In this document: positions 23,753-35,125 of the stretch, in pieces
Numbering within the stretch: position 1 is the first letter of the stretch
Layout of the letters: each line of letters starts with the position of its first letter
Source of the DNA: Terfezia claveryi
Taxonomy: Eukaryota; Ascomycota; Pezizomycetes; Pezizales; Pezizaceae
Direction: 5' to 3'
DNA length: 64,000 nt
Assembly: GCA_015179025.1 (NCBI GenBank)
Contig: WHUX01000054.1
Coordinates: forward strand, 62,001 to 126,000
The notes under the pieces: generated by a model
Told to the model about the DNA's origin: nothing
Seen by the model: the letters and a program-made list of their open reading frames with translations, nothing else
The model's database searches: none
Translations under genes and position numbers: made by a program

Positions 23753-25229
23753 ATATATATATAAATAAATAAAAAACTTTAGACGTGGGTAATTTATTGC
23801 CCTGCTGCTGCTTCTACTGCTGGTGGTGGTGGTGGTGGAGGATTGGACTGGACTGGATTAGATGTAATGGGAGGCATAAAACCTGAAAGTAGTATTGTAT
23901 TATATTATATTGTATTGTATTGTATTGTATAGTATTGTATTTGTTTTGTTTTGGGGGTTCGGGGTTGGAGTGGGGGATAAAGTTCCGATATGGGAACATA
24001 TATTTCTAAATTGAACCTTGGAAGTATATTATAATCCCCAACCACAATACACATACACCCACACACATATTATGCGCCGCAGAATCAGAGATAAGTAACT
24101 AACTAGCACCCGACAAAGGTTGGGGGTGATGCATGCATGGGTGCAATATCTATAATATTTCAACAAGAAGGAAAAAAAGAAAGGGGTGGGGGGGGGGTAA
24201 ATAAACGCCGTGAAAATGCTAACCAACTACATTTCTCTACCCGCTCAATGGCAGTGGGGGTGTCAGACCAGCCGTCTGCATATCCAACGGCAGTTATATC
24301 CCCCATCTTATTCCCTGTTCAAGATACATCTTCTCTGTTTCTACATCCTCATTACCATACTCGTCGTGGTCGTCATTGTCGTCATCATCATCAACATCGT
24401 TGTCGTCATCGTCATCATCGTCATCATCAGCCTGTGCATCCAAGTTCATCTCCTCAAGATCCAAATCCCTCTCCATCTCTTCCAGCTGCCTAATCTCCTG
24501 CTCATGACCAATTACCTACTTTCTTCTCCCTTTTCCCCTTCCCGTTCCCTTTCCTGTACCATGACTACCTCCATTACTACTACTACAGGTTTTTTGTCTC
24601 TGTGACAAAAGTTGAAGCTTGAATTGTTGTTTTGAATTACATATATAGAAAACCCGCCAAGGCTCGTTTAGCGTTTTCCGATGCAGGGGTTCTGTAATTG
24701 CTTCCCAAAACGGGTTTTACGGGTTTTTCGGGTTGTTTTCCAGTATATATTTTAAATATATCAACACACATATGGTAACTAGTGAGGAGGAAAAGGATAA
24801 GTGACCTCTTTTCCCAGTCACTATGTTGATGATTAGTATCAATGGTTGTTGCCATTCTACTCCACTGGGGGGAACTGCAGCGGTTGAGGAACAAGAACTC
24901 TATGCGGTAGTAACATCATCCCCGACAACCTCTGAAATTGCGATGAGAAGGTGTTATATTATGGGTAGCCAGGATTGATTCGGTGCTTGAGCTACTGGTC
25001 ACGTGATACAGGCGTTAGAGTAGTGAAGCTTAGAAGTTTAATTAGTGTTCTTTTCCTGAAAATAATCGGGTGTATGATGTTCTAATATGTACCAGATCTT
25101 GATATCTAGGAAAAAAAATCCGAGACACTGGTATCCGGATTTACCCTGAACTCTTACTATGCTCCGACACTAGTAAGTTCGAGAACATTCATTTATAACG
25201 TCTTATTATCTAGTGCCGACCATATGATC

Positions 25230-25890
25230 TCATGCTATATGGCTCCTCCAACTAGTGCTCTTGAAATAAGACCACGAAAGGTGGCCGTGCCAGTCATTCC
25301 TTTGGATAGAATCAAGGATCTCTCGTTAGCAGGAAAATCTAGAGCAAAGGTATAGTGTGAAGGATTGAAGTTTCTTATCCGTTAATCTCTCCTGGATGTA
25401 TGGATGAAATAAACGCAAAATTTCCATTAACGCTTTGGTTGATACTGGTGTAGAAGCCACTATTTTTGACACGGATTTTGTTGAACAGCTCATACTGCCT
25501 TGGATTAAGAGGGAGAAAAGACTGAGATTACAGAGCACCAACAGCTCGATTCTCAAGAGGTCTGGCACGGTACAAGTTAAAGGCTTGCAGATGGAAGTCC
25601 CAGATGTAAGATCGAGCAGAAAAAAGACATTGCACCTGGTTAGTAAGGTTGCGTGCCTCGAACCAGGTTGTCCACTCATTTTGGGGTTCGATTAGATCAC
25701 AATGAACTGTGATAAGTTACAAGTGACAGCTCCTTACGGACTGGAAGTTAAAATTGCATTAGAAATTGAGATGGTGACTGATTTTACTGACTTTGGTGAA
25801 ATCCTTGAACAGGCTTGATATGTCGGATTAATTGAGATATGTGAATGGGATTATCAGAAGCTCAAGAATGGAGATGTACGCAAGGTTATG
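25230..25890 (+). mobile_element. Degenerate LTR-retrotransposon fragment with aspartic protease
   Basis: Relic of a Ty3/gypsy-like polyprotein. The frame from 25426 reads INALVDTGVEATIFDTDFVE, a retropepsin active-site motif (D-T-G), followed about 70 residues later by CPLILGFD, the second conserved protease element (LG.DW). The next codon is TAG where the family has Trp, and a TGA follows at about 25816 after ILEQA. Both are single-transition stops consistent with RIP. Further coding-like sequence runs to about 25890. Upstream, at 25240-25340, a frame reading RIKDLSLAGKSRAKV could be the preceding linker, broken by TAG and TAA. No reverse transcriptase or LTR could be identified here. It is not functional. 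Confidence 0.7.
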
Positions 25891-25904
25891 GAAATCGTTG
25901 CTAC

Positions 25905-26118
25905 CTTTAACCGCCTTCCACTACCTTGTCACCTTACCCCCCAATAATGACCCTAAATAAATCAGCCTTGCTATCTCTCCTTCATTTCCTTCTTTATAAG
26001 CCCTTCCTCTTGGTATGAACAATACATGCACCTGATCCAGAAACACTTCGACATCCTTATCTTCTTCCCCGTGAAACTCATCCACTTGCAACAAGAATTC
26101 ATTCTCTCTTCCCCACAT
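25905..26118 (-). mobile_element. Degenerate retrotransposon gag fragment
   Basis: On the minus strand, a frame from 26118 reads DEFHGEEDKDVEVFLDQVHV, then RGRAYKEGNEGEIARLIYL and GGKVTR-stop-WK. This is the capsid-domain pattern of fungal Ty3-type Gag (F.GE...DV..FLD......G.....E..ARL.YL...L.GKA..WW). The TAG sits where the first Trp of the conserved WW pair is expected. It lies back-to-back with the + strand protease fragment, so the two derive from different or rearranged copies. Confidence 0.6.
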
Positions 26119-26359
26119 TTTTCTGCTTCAGACTTTTTCCGGTCCCAACTTGCAGAACCTCTTGCAAGCCGTCCTCCGAGGGTTAATCGTCCGAGTCCTT
26201 CGATCTTGAGCCTTTTATTGCAATTCAGCCGCCCTCTGCAACGGTGGTTGAGACACCATTATTCCGTGTATGATTGTTGTGTATTTCAATAAGTTGCCGT
26301 TCCCTCACGATGCTGTAACAACGAGATGAGGGTCAATATTATATTTAGTAAAATCAATA

Positions 26360-26570
26360 AAGTCAATAGATCCAATGTCAGCCGTTGATCTGGCAAGAGC
26401 AACGTTCGGAGTATGGTCTCAATGTATAGACTCAACGTCAGCCGTTGATCCAGAAAGAGAGCAATCCCAGAGTACAGATCCAACGTCAGCCGTTAATCTG
26501 GAAAAATAACTTTCTCAGTACAGAGACCCAACGTCTGGCAAGAGCAACGTTCGAAACGCAGTCTCGGTAA
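26360..26570. repeat. Degenerate tandem repeat around CAACGTCAGCCGTTGATCTGG
   Basis: Three copies of a core close to CCAACGTCAGCCGTTGATC start at about 26371, 26431 and 26479, with a fourth shortened copy (CCCAACG-TCTGGCAAGAGCAACGTTCG) at about 26527. Flanking words (AGAGCAACGTTCG, GTCTC) are also shared. Copies differ mainly by transitions. Confidence 0.75.
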
Positions 26571-27752
26571 TCGAGCACAGATAATAGAACGAGAAAAAAC
26601 AACAGTGTTATCCTTCAAAGGTCAAGACGATAGAAATCTGCTGATGTGGTCGCCAGCTGTGGGAGAGAGAGCCAGGTATCTATTCCTGTGACCGTCAGAT
26701 GAAGATTGCATTCAGAGCACTAGCTCGTATGACTTCATCGGGTAATATAATCTTGACTATTCTCCACAGTACTCATTGCCAGAATCAAGCCAACACCACC
26801 ATTAAGCGCAATTAGGGTACGTATTCGTCTTTCTACTATTTCTAATGAGCCTTGTAAGACCCCAGCACGCCTGGGACGCAGCTCCGGTAATCCAGCTGCC
26901 AGATTATGTGGTCGCAAGGTTTATCACCATCTGCCATCCGGGATATCTGGACGGAGGGTATCAGGCACATATCATTGTACGGCTCCCTCTAAAGGTAGTA
27001 CTTAACCGTAAAAAGTGTCTAAAAATGGAATATCCTTTTATAGACCAGCGAGAGGCTAATAGGTATCCGACTCATTATTGATCTCCTACGTACTCTATTT
27101 CTAAATAATAAGGATTTAGGAACGTCTGTTCCAACTCATAAGTTAACTAGAGTAATTGAAAATCTTCTGAAACTGTATCCCATGGTACCTGTGGTGTAAA
27201 TTGCATTGACTTGAGCCAATTTATTGGCCTTAAATTCCATACCAATGACTTATGTTTTTAGCATATCTTTTGCTAGCAACTGGAGGAGGTACCGGTAGTG
27301 AAAATAATGCATCTACAAAGGATTTTAAATAAGGACTAAAAGTTATGACATGGCATATCGTAAGTAAGGACACCTATTCATATACAGGCAAGGTTGAATT
27401 CCAAAAGTGGCATAGAGTCAATTGACGTTAAAATACGGAACTCAGTAGTAGACGAACTGCACACCGAACTGCACACTAGAGATACTACACTAGTTGGACT
27501 TTCTTTATAGACTAGATAAATTTAGTGTACAATTATTAATAGGGGAGCTAGAACTTTATTGCATCAAAATTCTTGTATGCTGGACAGGTACTCAAGATAG
27601 CCAACAAAATATCTTAAGATAGTTCATATAGGTGAGAGCATTGCCAGACCTCTGACAACTGTACACATAACGAACCTATCTCACAGGGTTCTAACCCAGC
27701 ATAGACGCTGCGATAACTCCAATATCGACACTGTAATACCTGCAATATCGAC

Positions 27753-27867
27753 ACTTCCATGGCTCCGATGTCTCCACTTCCATAGCTTTGATGTCGACAT
27801 TTCCATGGCTCCGATGTCGACACTTCCATGGCTCCGATGTCGACGGTTCCATAGCTCCGATGTCGAC
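27753..27867. repeat. 23-bp minisatellite, five copies
   Basis: Five head-to-tail 23-bp units of the form ACTTCCATGGCTCCGATGTC+GAC begin at 27753, 27776, 27799, 27822 and 27845. They differ from one another by a few transitions. There are no spacers, so this is not a CRISPR array. Confidence 0.9.
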
Positions 27868-28681
27868 TTCGATATACTACCATTCTCAGGATCGGCCCAT
27901 GATTTGTCAGGAGTAAGGCGACTAGAGGTGGTAGTTTTGGGACTATTGTTGGCATGCCTATATAAGGGCAGGCAATATGGGCTGGAGTTGGCCAGCGAAA
28001 TGGGGAAGTGGACTCGAGTTTGGTTCATGATAGTACTGCCTCCGATAGGATAAGCTTTTATGTACGTAAACATTTCGAAAAACTATTGACATATATTATT
28101 CTTGTTTTCAGGGGCGCCCTCAACCGTGAGTACGCTTCATTGTACGTAGCAAGCATCCGAGCAGGGCTGAATAACTAAGGCATGGTTAGAGATCTTAGAG
28201 ATCCAGGCAACTCGGAACGGCTCCTCGGCGTCGCGGAAAGGCACGAGATGACGTCTGGGAGACAGCAGAGACAACTAGAATCCGGATGCCATAACCTGAA
28301 GGGAGGTTATCCGGACGCCATAAAAAATCTAGTACCCCGAAATTGTGTCTGTAGCACTGCATGTCAAGGGCTCGCCTTAGGTGCCTGTTGGCCGATCTAA
28401 AAGACTAAAAATGGTGTGGTAGGGAGACTACCAAGATAGGACTAGCTTAATTACAAAAGGGGTAGACTGGGAGATATGGTACCGGAAAAGGTATGGGCCA
28501 AAAAAGGACTACCTGTGTGGTTTCTCAAAAAGGCAACCATCCAACGCTACTGAAACAAGAAGTCAAAAATTCTAAATACCCATTACGTGCTGCAGTGGGA
28601 GGCTTTTGTGAGCGTACAATATACTATCGGTGTTTGGGCAAACCTAGCACCCAGTGATCACGTTTTGTCCTAGCAGTTACA

Positions 28682-28800
28682 CTCTCCAACAGCTTTCCCG
28701 CGTGGTCACCCACTGCAGTACCCTGGCGATCTGAATCTTACTGTAGGTATGGCAGAGCGGACGGGATGCATCGTTTCCTTCAGTCTATGGTCGTAGATGT
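28682..28800 (-). rRNA. 5S rRNA gene copy, probably a decayed pseudogene
   Basis: Read on the minus strand from 28800, the sequence begins ACATCTACGACCATAG, contains the 5S core CATCCCGTCCGCTCTGCCAT, and then GGTACTGCAGTGGGTGACCA, which corresponds to the 3' internal control region and loop-E side of fungal 5S rRNA. CTGAA and TTCAG segments that form helix II are both present and complementary. The 3' end (GTTGGAGAGTGT) pairs only imperfectly with the 5' end, the TTAGTAGTTGG-type box is altered, and no T-run terminator follows. 5S genes are dispersed singly in Pezizomycotina, so an isolated copy is expected; its divergence and the decayed surroundings suggest a pseudogene or 5S-derived retroposon. 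Confidence 0.6.
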
Positions 28801-29600
28801 TATGGCTTAGGATAAAGCAGCATAAGTACCTACTATTATTGGTGCGCAAGTATAAATGTCCGAAAGAAAAAGGGAATGACATTCAATAGAAGTAAATATC
28901 CACGGTTGTGCAAAATTAACCAGTGATATAGCAGTGCAGGAGAAGTAGATAAGATACTTTCAGGGTATAAAAAATTAATGTCTTGTCCCTTCAACTGGTA
29001 TTGGAGCGATAATTGAGCGGATCAGAATTGCAGGTAGAGTAGGTGTTTCGATACTGAAGCGAAAGATAAATGCAGGTCAGACATCTCAAAACCATCCAAG
29101 GAAACTCGTGATCGCATGCGGAAATTCCCCAAAGTGCAAGTAATAAATCCTGAGTATCACCAGCTTTCCGACCCTCCTGGGTTCTTGTACTAACCTAACC
29201 AGCGAATACCTAGGGAAGGGTTGCGACCGTCGAACATCCATTCACGCTAGGATGGGCTGGCCTTTGCTGGCCGGTAGCATTGATGACACTTACGAAGTTA
29301 CGAATTCCATTTACACATGTATCTAGCATTTCACGAGTCCTGTTTTCTGGTACGGGCCTCAGTCAGGCCTTTCGGGGTCATCCGCCATAGGCGGTTAATG
29401 ACAGCATGGGCCCTATCTCTTGAGCTTATTGTGCTTTTCGCATTTTTTTCACACACTTTCAGACATCTCGTTGGCACCGTTTAGAGTCTACGAATTCCCT
29501 TCACACATGTATCTATCTTCAATGTCGATTCTTCATTGCTTTCTGCGCGCCGGGCCTGGCAGATTAACTTGCCTTGTCCTGAATCCACCTGGGCTTCCGG
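28801..29600. other. Relic DNA with a direct repeat and poly-A-tailed segment
   Basis: No gene. A 27-bp imperfect direct repeat (TACGAATTCC.TT.ACACATGTATCTA) occurs at 29299-29325 and 29489-29515. The segment leads into a run of about 24 A residues near 29651-29674, which resembles the 3' tail of a retroposed (LINE- or SINE-like) copy on the + strand. Confidence 0.4.
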
Positions 29601-30608
29601 GTGGCTCTTCATGGTCCCCTTACTGTGACCGAATAAGAGTAACAAGTATTTAAAAAAAAAAAAAAAAAAAAAAAGCTGGTGCAAAGAGCAGGAGAGACAG
29701 ATACCACTCGTGTAGGAGGAATGGAAGAACATAAGTTAGCCGACCGGTTCGCTGATCCCCCACCCACGCAGAGTGGATCCATCCTTTGTGGTGACAACGT
29801 TCCACAGCTACCTAGCCGCTGGGCCTCAGAGTATTCCTTGGGGTAGAGACGTCTGTCACGGACAAGAGTTGAGAGTATCTGGGTAGCAGCTATGTTATTT
29901 TGGAGCTCATCGCTTGCTGGTAACCCACGCCGCCATAGCGTTTTCGCAAGGCTTTCGAAGGACGTGTTGAAATCTGCAAAGTACTGGTCCAGCAGTGGAA
30001 GACCAATGACATGGCCACTGGCAAATGCTTTGTTGATAGTTGCTTACCCAGGCATTGATTTGAAAGGCTAGTTTAAGTTCAATTAGTGGCGAGAAGCACT
30101 TGAGAGTAGGAGATTAAACGTACGGGGGAAGATGTGAAGCTTGCAGTTAATGAATGCAAGGCGCCCGCATGTCCCTGAGTAGCATAATAGAGCGCGGTAT
30201 TGTACCTGTGTAAGGTTCCCTTACCCAAAGGAGAAGTACCAGACATGCCTGTATGCATAGAGATTACCCCACGGGGAAGTACCAGACATGTATGTAGAGG
30301 GAGAAGGAGATTCCCCGAAGAAGAAGGGCGAAGAACTAGCGAACTACCGAAGACCTGTATATATAGAAACGGAGGAAGCTCTCTCAGAGACTCCTCAGGC
30401 AGAATACACTGAATACCTAGCTCATAGCTCTTACACCTGTTGTGTATACTTGAGCGGAAGGTTCAACGCGTTCCAGTGCATCAATGAACTCCTCTGGGTT
30501 GAGCAATAGAGCCACAGGGTGTGGGTCGTTTGGATCTGAACGCAGGGAAACCGTCTTTTCTGGGCCTAGATATGGTGGTATAACCGTCTGGTAGTGAAAC
30601 GCTTCCAT
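29600..30608 (-). pseudogene. Broken NTPase-like gene resembling Crinkler/RHS-family proteins
   Basis: A minus-strand coding relic in pieces. One frame (30608-30417) starts MEAFHYQTVIPPYLGPEK and runs to LNPEEFIDALERVEPS; it could be an exon ending at a GTGTAAG-like donor. A second piece (about 30260-30124) reads LHRYNTALYYATQGHAGAL, then HSLTASFTSSP. An intron with good borders (30123-30068, GTACGT...CTAG) joins it in phase to PFKSMPG, a TAA, then ATINKAFASGHVIGLP, RRGLPASDELQNN and LSTLVRDRRLYPKEY. The order TQGHAGAL...F..GLP..ELQ resembles the C-terminal part of fungal and oomycete Crinkler/RHS-type P-loop NTPases; this is recalled similarity only. The TAA is one transition from CAA. The frame then runs into the poly-A/T tract at 29651-29674, suggesting an insertion. 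No intact product is expected. Confidence 0.45.
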
Positions 30609-33600
30609 AAGAAGAAAATAATACTACGTACAGAGGACTCCAAGCATATCGTTCGGACCGGGAGAAGTATGCTTGTAACCAATATGAGAGAAAATAGGTA
30701 AGTATGGAATGAAGCTAACTAGCGGTAGGAAACGTTGTGGAATAGGCTTATGAATACAAGCAGAGCATATAAACAAGAAATATCCAAACGAGAGTAAGTG
30801 TGGAGACAAGAATGTCAAGGAGAGGAGGCAGCGGAGGCGCCTCCGGGCGCCACCAGAAAGTCAGTGATCCTGCGCTGAATATGCCTGACGCTGTTGGACA
30901 ACCGAAGATTTGAAACAAGAGGCCATTGTTTTCACTGTTGTGATTCTGTAGATTGTCTCTGGAGATGCAAAATTTCTTATCGATAAGTACCTGTTTGTGG
31001 TTTAGCATATGTATGGTGACTAAGCGAAGAAAATATTCTTGTATCCAAAATATGCTTATTTACTATGTGGGACCAGCCAATGTATACTTGTAACCAATAT
31101 ATGCTTATATCCGGTATGCTTGTATCGAGAGACCTCTGTACCATGAGGTGTAGACTTGACTTCATGGATTTTGCACTATATGAGAGGGGCAGGAAATGTA
31201 CCAGCCTCTGCTCAATCATATTATTCCAATTTAATGCCCGGTTATATATTCACATTACACATTAATATATTAGCCATATTTCAGGATACCTCCCTGGACT
31301 CCCAGGGCTCTTAGGCACTTTAAAAATTATTCTCCAAACTCGTACGAAGCTTTTGAGCCCCTGCCGTCCAATTCCACCGAAAACCCATTGAGGTTTAGCT
31401 ACCCTACAGCCGTTTTGTTGCAATCCTCGTTCGTGTTGCACTACCCCCTCGCATGCTGTACAAATGTGTATTCGTGAAAGTATGTGCGAACGTACATGTG
31501 TGTATATGTCACGGCACTAACGAACATGGTTACCCTGAACAGTGGGCGAAGCGGGCAATGACCGGTAGAACGTTTCAGCAGATTCTATAGCAAGCGTACT
31601 ACGACTGGCAAGCGACAGAGTTATGGGAGATCAAAATAGTACGATGCCACAACAAGCATCATATTTTTGCAGTTGTAATATGGCCAAATCTGACAATAAA
31701 GGGCTACCGGTATGTACAAAGCTATTACAAAATCACAGCCTGAATCCTATCAATTGTATTAAGTATGGCGTATCTGATAACTTTTACCTAACTAAAGACC
31801 TCTAACCAGCTACTGACCTTATGAGCTTAGAGAATGATATTTCAGATACTCTAATTACTTGGTAAACCACAGTTCACCATGCATCTTATACTACTGGTGT
31901 TTTCGTTTCAGGTGTCTGCAAAAACTTCTACTTGTTGCCGATACTTTAAGAATAATCTGAAATTTTTAATTTATTGACATACAATCAGCTCTCGCTGAAT
32001 CGAATTAGAATATTAGAGGGGGCTCTAATCAACTGGGAAATATATGAATCTATTGCAGCCGCTGGGATAGCTCCAGTTAGGTATAACCATTATCAATTCT
32101 ATTTTTTTTTGGTAAATCAGGACTCGTAAACCTTGATCAATACAAGTGCATATATACCAAATTGAAAATTGTCTGTGAGCCGCACAGTAGGAATACCACC
32201 CGCGAGCAGCCCAGACCACATATAGGTTCATTTACATGTTTTATAATAGGTAATCTCAGCTCTAGGGTCAAGCTTGTATCAGAAACATTATTACCCTAAA
32301 ACTTGAGTCTGAGTGGAATAAGAACCCCCCCCTTCCTTTTTTTTTTTTTTTCTTAATGATATACATACCTTACCATACAAAGTTTTTCTTTTCCAGACCT
32401 CTAAAATAAATTCCTGCATGACATTGGTGCTAACAGCCCCCACAGTACATAGGTAGGCGTCCAAACTGTCTATATCTGGCGGTCGATCGGTTTAGAACAA
32501 AAAAAGCTTGGGTGCTTCTAGAAGCGTTTCACAACTTTCTTAGGTTTTAACGCCTCGGCGCATATGTGGCTTGCAGAATATCCAACTCCTGCATATACTT
32601 GTGTATACGTTATATATGAAGCAAATATACCACCACTACATGCAAACGGTTAACAGCTTCTCTAATTTGGTGAACTAGTTTTATGCTAGTTTGTAATAAT
32701 ATAAACAACAACCTATGTGCTTATAGGTATCTCATCGTCAATGGTGTAATACAACTGATACAAACTCCGGAACAATACCCCACAACCACACGGTCAAAAT
32801 TGACTGGGTGCGCATTACTTTTGAGATCAACCATAGCCCATAAAGATCTGAGGATCTACACCGATATATTAGACCCCACTCTACTGATTCCGGTATACTC
32901 TATCTTCATGCAGGGCATGATCACATTCTCTATTTAAAGTACCGTAAGAGATCGTGCCGCCAGATATATATATGCAGGGAGAAAAAAAAAGAAGGGGGAG
33001 TGGAAAGGGGAGGAGAAATTCACTTTTCTACAGTAGCTGCCTATATGCTATATGCACCATACAAAAGAGCGGTAATATACCTACTATGCGTCCTCCCCTC
33101 AAATGCCAACGGGCCAGTCGGCTAGGACGATCATTATATATGCATTTCTTTTCTTAAACGAAAGGAACAGTGGCTTGTAGCTTGCCAAAGAATATATTCT
33201 TAGGGGAATCAAAAGTTTAGTTTAGTAAGCAGAATCTACCTATATATGACGAGTTCATTAACTTTGACATTTCAATCCATCTCCTGGTTCCTCCACATCC
33301 CGTGGCAGGATAACCAGCTATAGATAGATCTCACTTAGAAACTCCTCAGCCAGATCTTCAAATCCTTAAATCGTGGGGGGACAGTTATATGTCTTTGGAA
33401 ATACCGGGATTGCTACTGTAGCAAGCATCATCAGGGTCCAGTTAAGCCTAAACAGATACAGTAAGGGCCGACATGTGCAGTGCCCTGGGATAATCCCTGC
33501 CTGGCAAGGAATAGGACTGCTGTCATCATTTATCCTCATTCTTTCACAATTCCACATGACCAGGCGCAGATCCATGTAATTCACATATTTGAACAGAAGT

Positions 33601-33934
33601 GATTTGATAGACTAGATAACCTTATTAATTATTATTATATTTGCAATCCAAGTGTAAACTTAGTCAGGTTAGTATAAAGTACTCCAATATTTATGCATGA
33701 GCCAAAATGAGTCTGGCTATCATTAGATTTCCCCCCCTCAAAAAAAAAAAAGAAGAAGTTAAACGTAATAAAAACCCATGCAAATAGGTATGTGAAAAAA
33801 AAAAAAAGCGCCAGCACGCCTCCATTTATTCAGAATACTTCTCTCCCTATGATGCATTTGGCCTCACTAGCCATCCAGTTCTCCATGCTTTCGGATCCGG
33901 AGCTGAAATTCGATTCATGAGCTTGTGCATATCG
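30609..33934. other. AT-rich relic zone, no intact gene
   Basis: Short frames broken by stops on both strands. A word GTATGCTTGTAACCAATAT at about 30667 recurs in diverged form near 31082, and the 12-bp palindrome GGAGGCGCCTCC occurs near 30831. A coding-like stretch of about 45 codons at 31978-32110 (+; QLSLNRIRILEGALINWEIY) could be a transposase remnant, but I cannot name its family. C/T- and A-runs occur at 32326-32353, 33736-33755 and 33796-33808. Confidence 0.45.
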
Positions 33935-35125
33935 TTATATATCATACCCCGCACCCCACGAACCACTCGGCCTACGAGCCATATCATCTAGGTTGAGATT
34001 TCCCTGTTTTAGGGAAAACTGCGCATCCGTGTATATGTTTCCGTAGGTATGAGGGCAAGGGAATGAATGTTGCTCGGTACTATCCTTTGGCGAAAGACAC
34101 TGGGTATCTGCGGCTGAGACATTGAGATTTGCTAGATAGTGGTGTAAAACTTCCTGATCGTTTACCGCCATTGACCCATCATATGTGCTCGAATGGAGCC
34201 ACGGTATGATGGCGATTGTAGACATAGGGTAGAGTTTGTAGAGATCATTAGTAGGATCGAGCCTGATGTAGATCAGTGGCTTGTTGTTTACCGTAAGCCT
34301 TTCTAACTGCGGCGAGGCTGGGGAGAATTGTGATTGTATGGTCGGAGATGAAATCGTCGGAAAGAAAGTGTTGAAAGAAGACTCCATTGCCAGACGCGGG
34401 GAAGACGCCACTGTCGACGCTGTTGGGGTTGACGCTCCGGATGGAAACGTACTAGAGAAGGCACTGCTGTAGGTGTATGGCTGTGCTTGCGGCTCACTGA
34501 TCTGAAGCCCATGATGTGTGTGATGGGTTGGTTGGAATAGCAGTGGTAAATGGTTGGCCTGCGGTGAAGTTGGGCTGACCACAGAAGAGAGGTCCAGGGC
34601 CGGATAATGTTGCGTATGCTCTAGATTAATTGTTTTAAGTCTGGAGCTGGTGCCATGCTGATGTCCGAGGAGTCCCTCCCCTTGATGAGAGCCGCTGGTA
34701 TTCATCGCAGTAACACTCGACTCTAACCTCCGGCGAGGGGGAAAATTCAACGTGCGGGGGTCCTTTGCCCCTCTATTGCTTTCTAGCCACTCGTCGATAC
34801 TGTCGTCATTCTGGCCCAGTTTCTTGAGGAGAGCGCGCAAAAGTCGGTTCTCTCCAACGACTTTTCTGGCAGCTGCCTGCATTTCAACGGTGGCCTGTAC
34901 ATGGGCTTGCTCATACTCCTGACACCGGCGTTCGAGCTGTTGCACGTATTCCTTTTGCCTAGCTCTGGATCGTCTCTTATTTTCTCGTAGCCGCACAATC
35001 CGGGAGCGATCCTAGATATCCTTGTCAGTGACGAGGCCTCACTTGCTTCGGCTCGTAGAAAGCACCTTTTCATCGTCCTCGTTATTTGCCGGGGTCGTTT
35101 TCGCCGGTATGGCCTCTGTTGACAT
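33935..35125 (-). CDS. bZIP transcription factor
   Basis: Nuclear DNA-binding regulator of 378 residues. Exon 1 is 35125-35066 (20 codons, ATG in AAAT context); the intron at 35065-35012 (GTGCTT...CTGAC...TCTAG, 54 nt) has a weak donor but is the only phase-compatible one; exon 2 is 35011-33935. The basic region follows the junction: RLRENKRRSRARQKEYVQ (about 27-44), then a coiled-coil-forming stretch to about residue 85 (VQQLERRCQEYE, ENRLLRALLKKLG). This resembles a fungal bZIP group with RENQRRSRARRKEYV. In bZIPs the pattern N-x7-R provides the invariant Asn and Arg; here N31-x7 is followed by Gln39 (codon CAA). The rest is Ser/Thr/Pro-rich, with a short ordered-looking segment (PLIYIRLDPTNDLYKLYP). 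It borders the relic zone. Targets are unknown. Confidence 0.88.

Larger units (their letters stand above)
22176..25229. other. Spacer entering the AT-rich relic zone
   Basis: No intact gene. After T-rich 3' flank of the GH16 gene, a GC-richer island at 23240-23425 carries a 60-codon frame ending in TAA (see separate entry). An inverted-repeat block lies at 23605-23752. TATTG/GTATT repeats occur near 23890-23940, and GTCATC/CATCGT repeats at about 24360-24430 give Asp/His-rich spurious frames. From about 24.6 kb base composition becomes AT-rich. Confidence 0.55.
26119..28681. other. AT-rich relic zone with tandem repeats
   Basis: No intact gene. Contains degenerate tandem copies around 26360-26570, a 23-bp minisatellite at 27753-27867, and numerous short frames interrupted by stops. 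A near-duplicated TCCGGAYGCCATAA occurs at about 28281 and 28312. The sequence looks like several decayed mobile elements, but apart from the fragments listed I could not assign families. Confidence 0.5.

Noticed and set aside
27753..27867. Regular repeats that might suggest a CRISPR array
   Set aside because: Units are directly adjacent with no spacers, in a fungal nuclear context.
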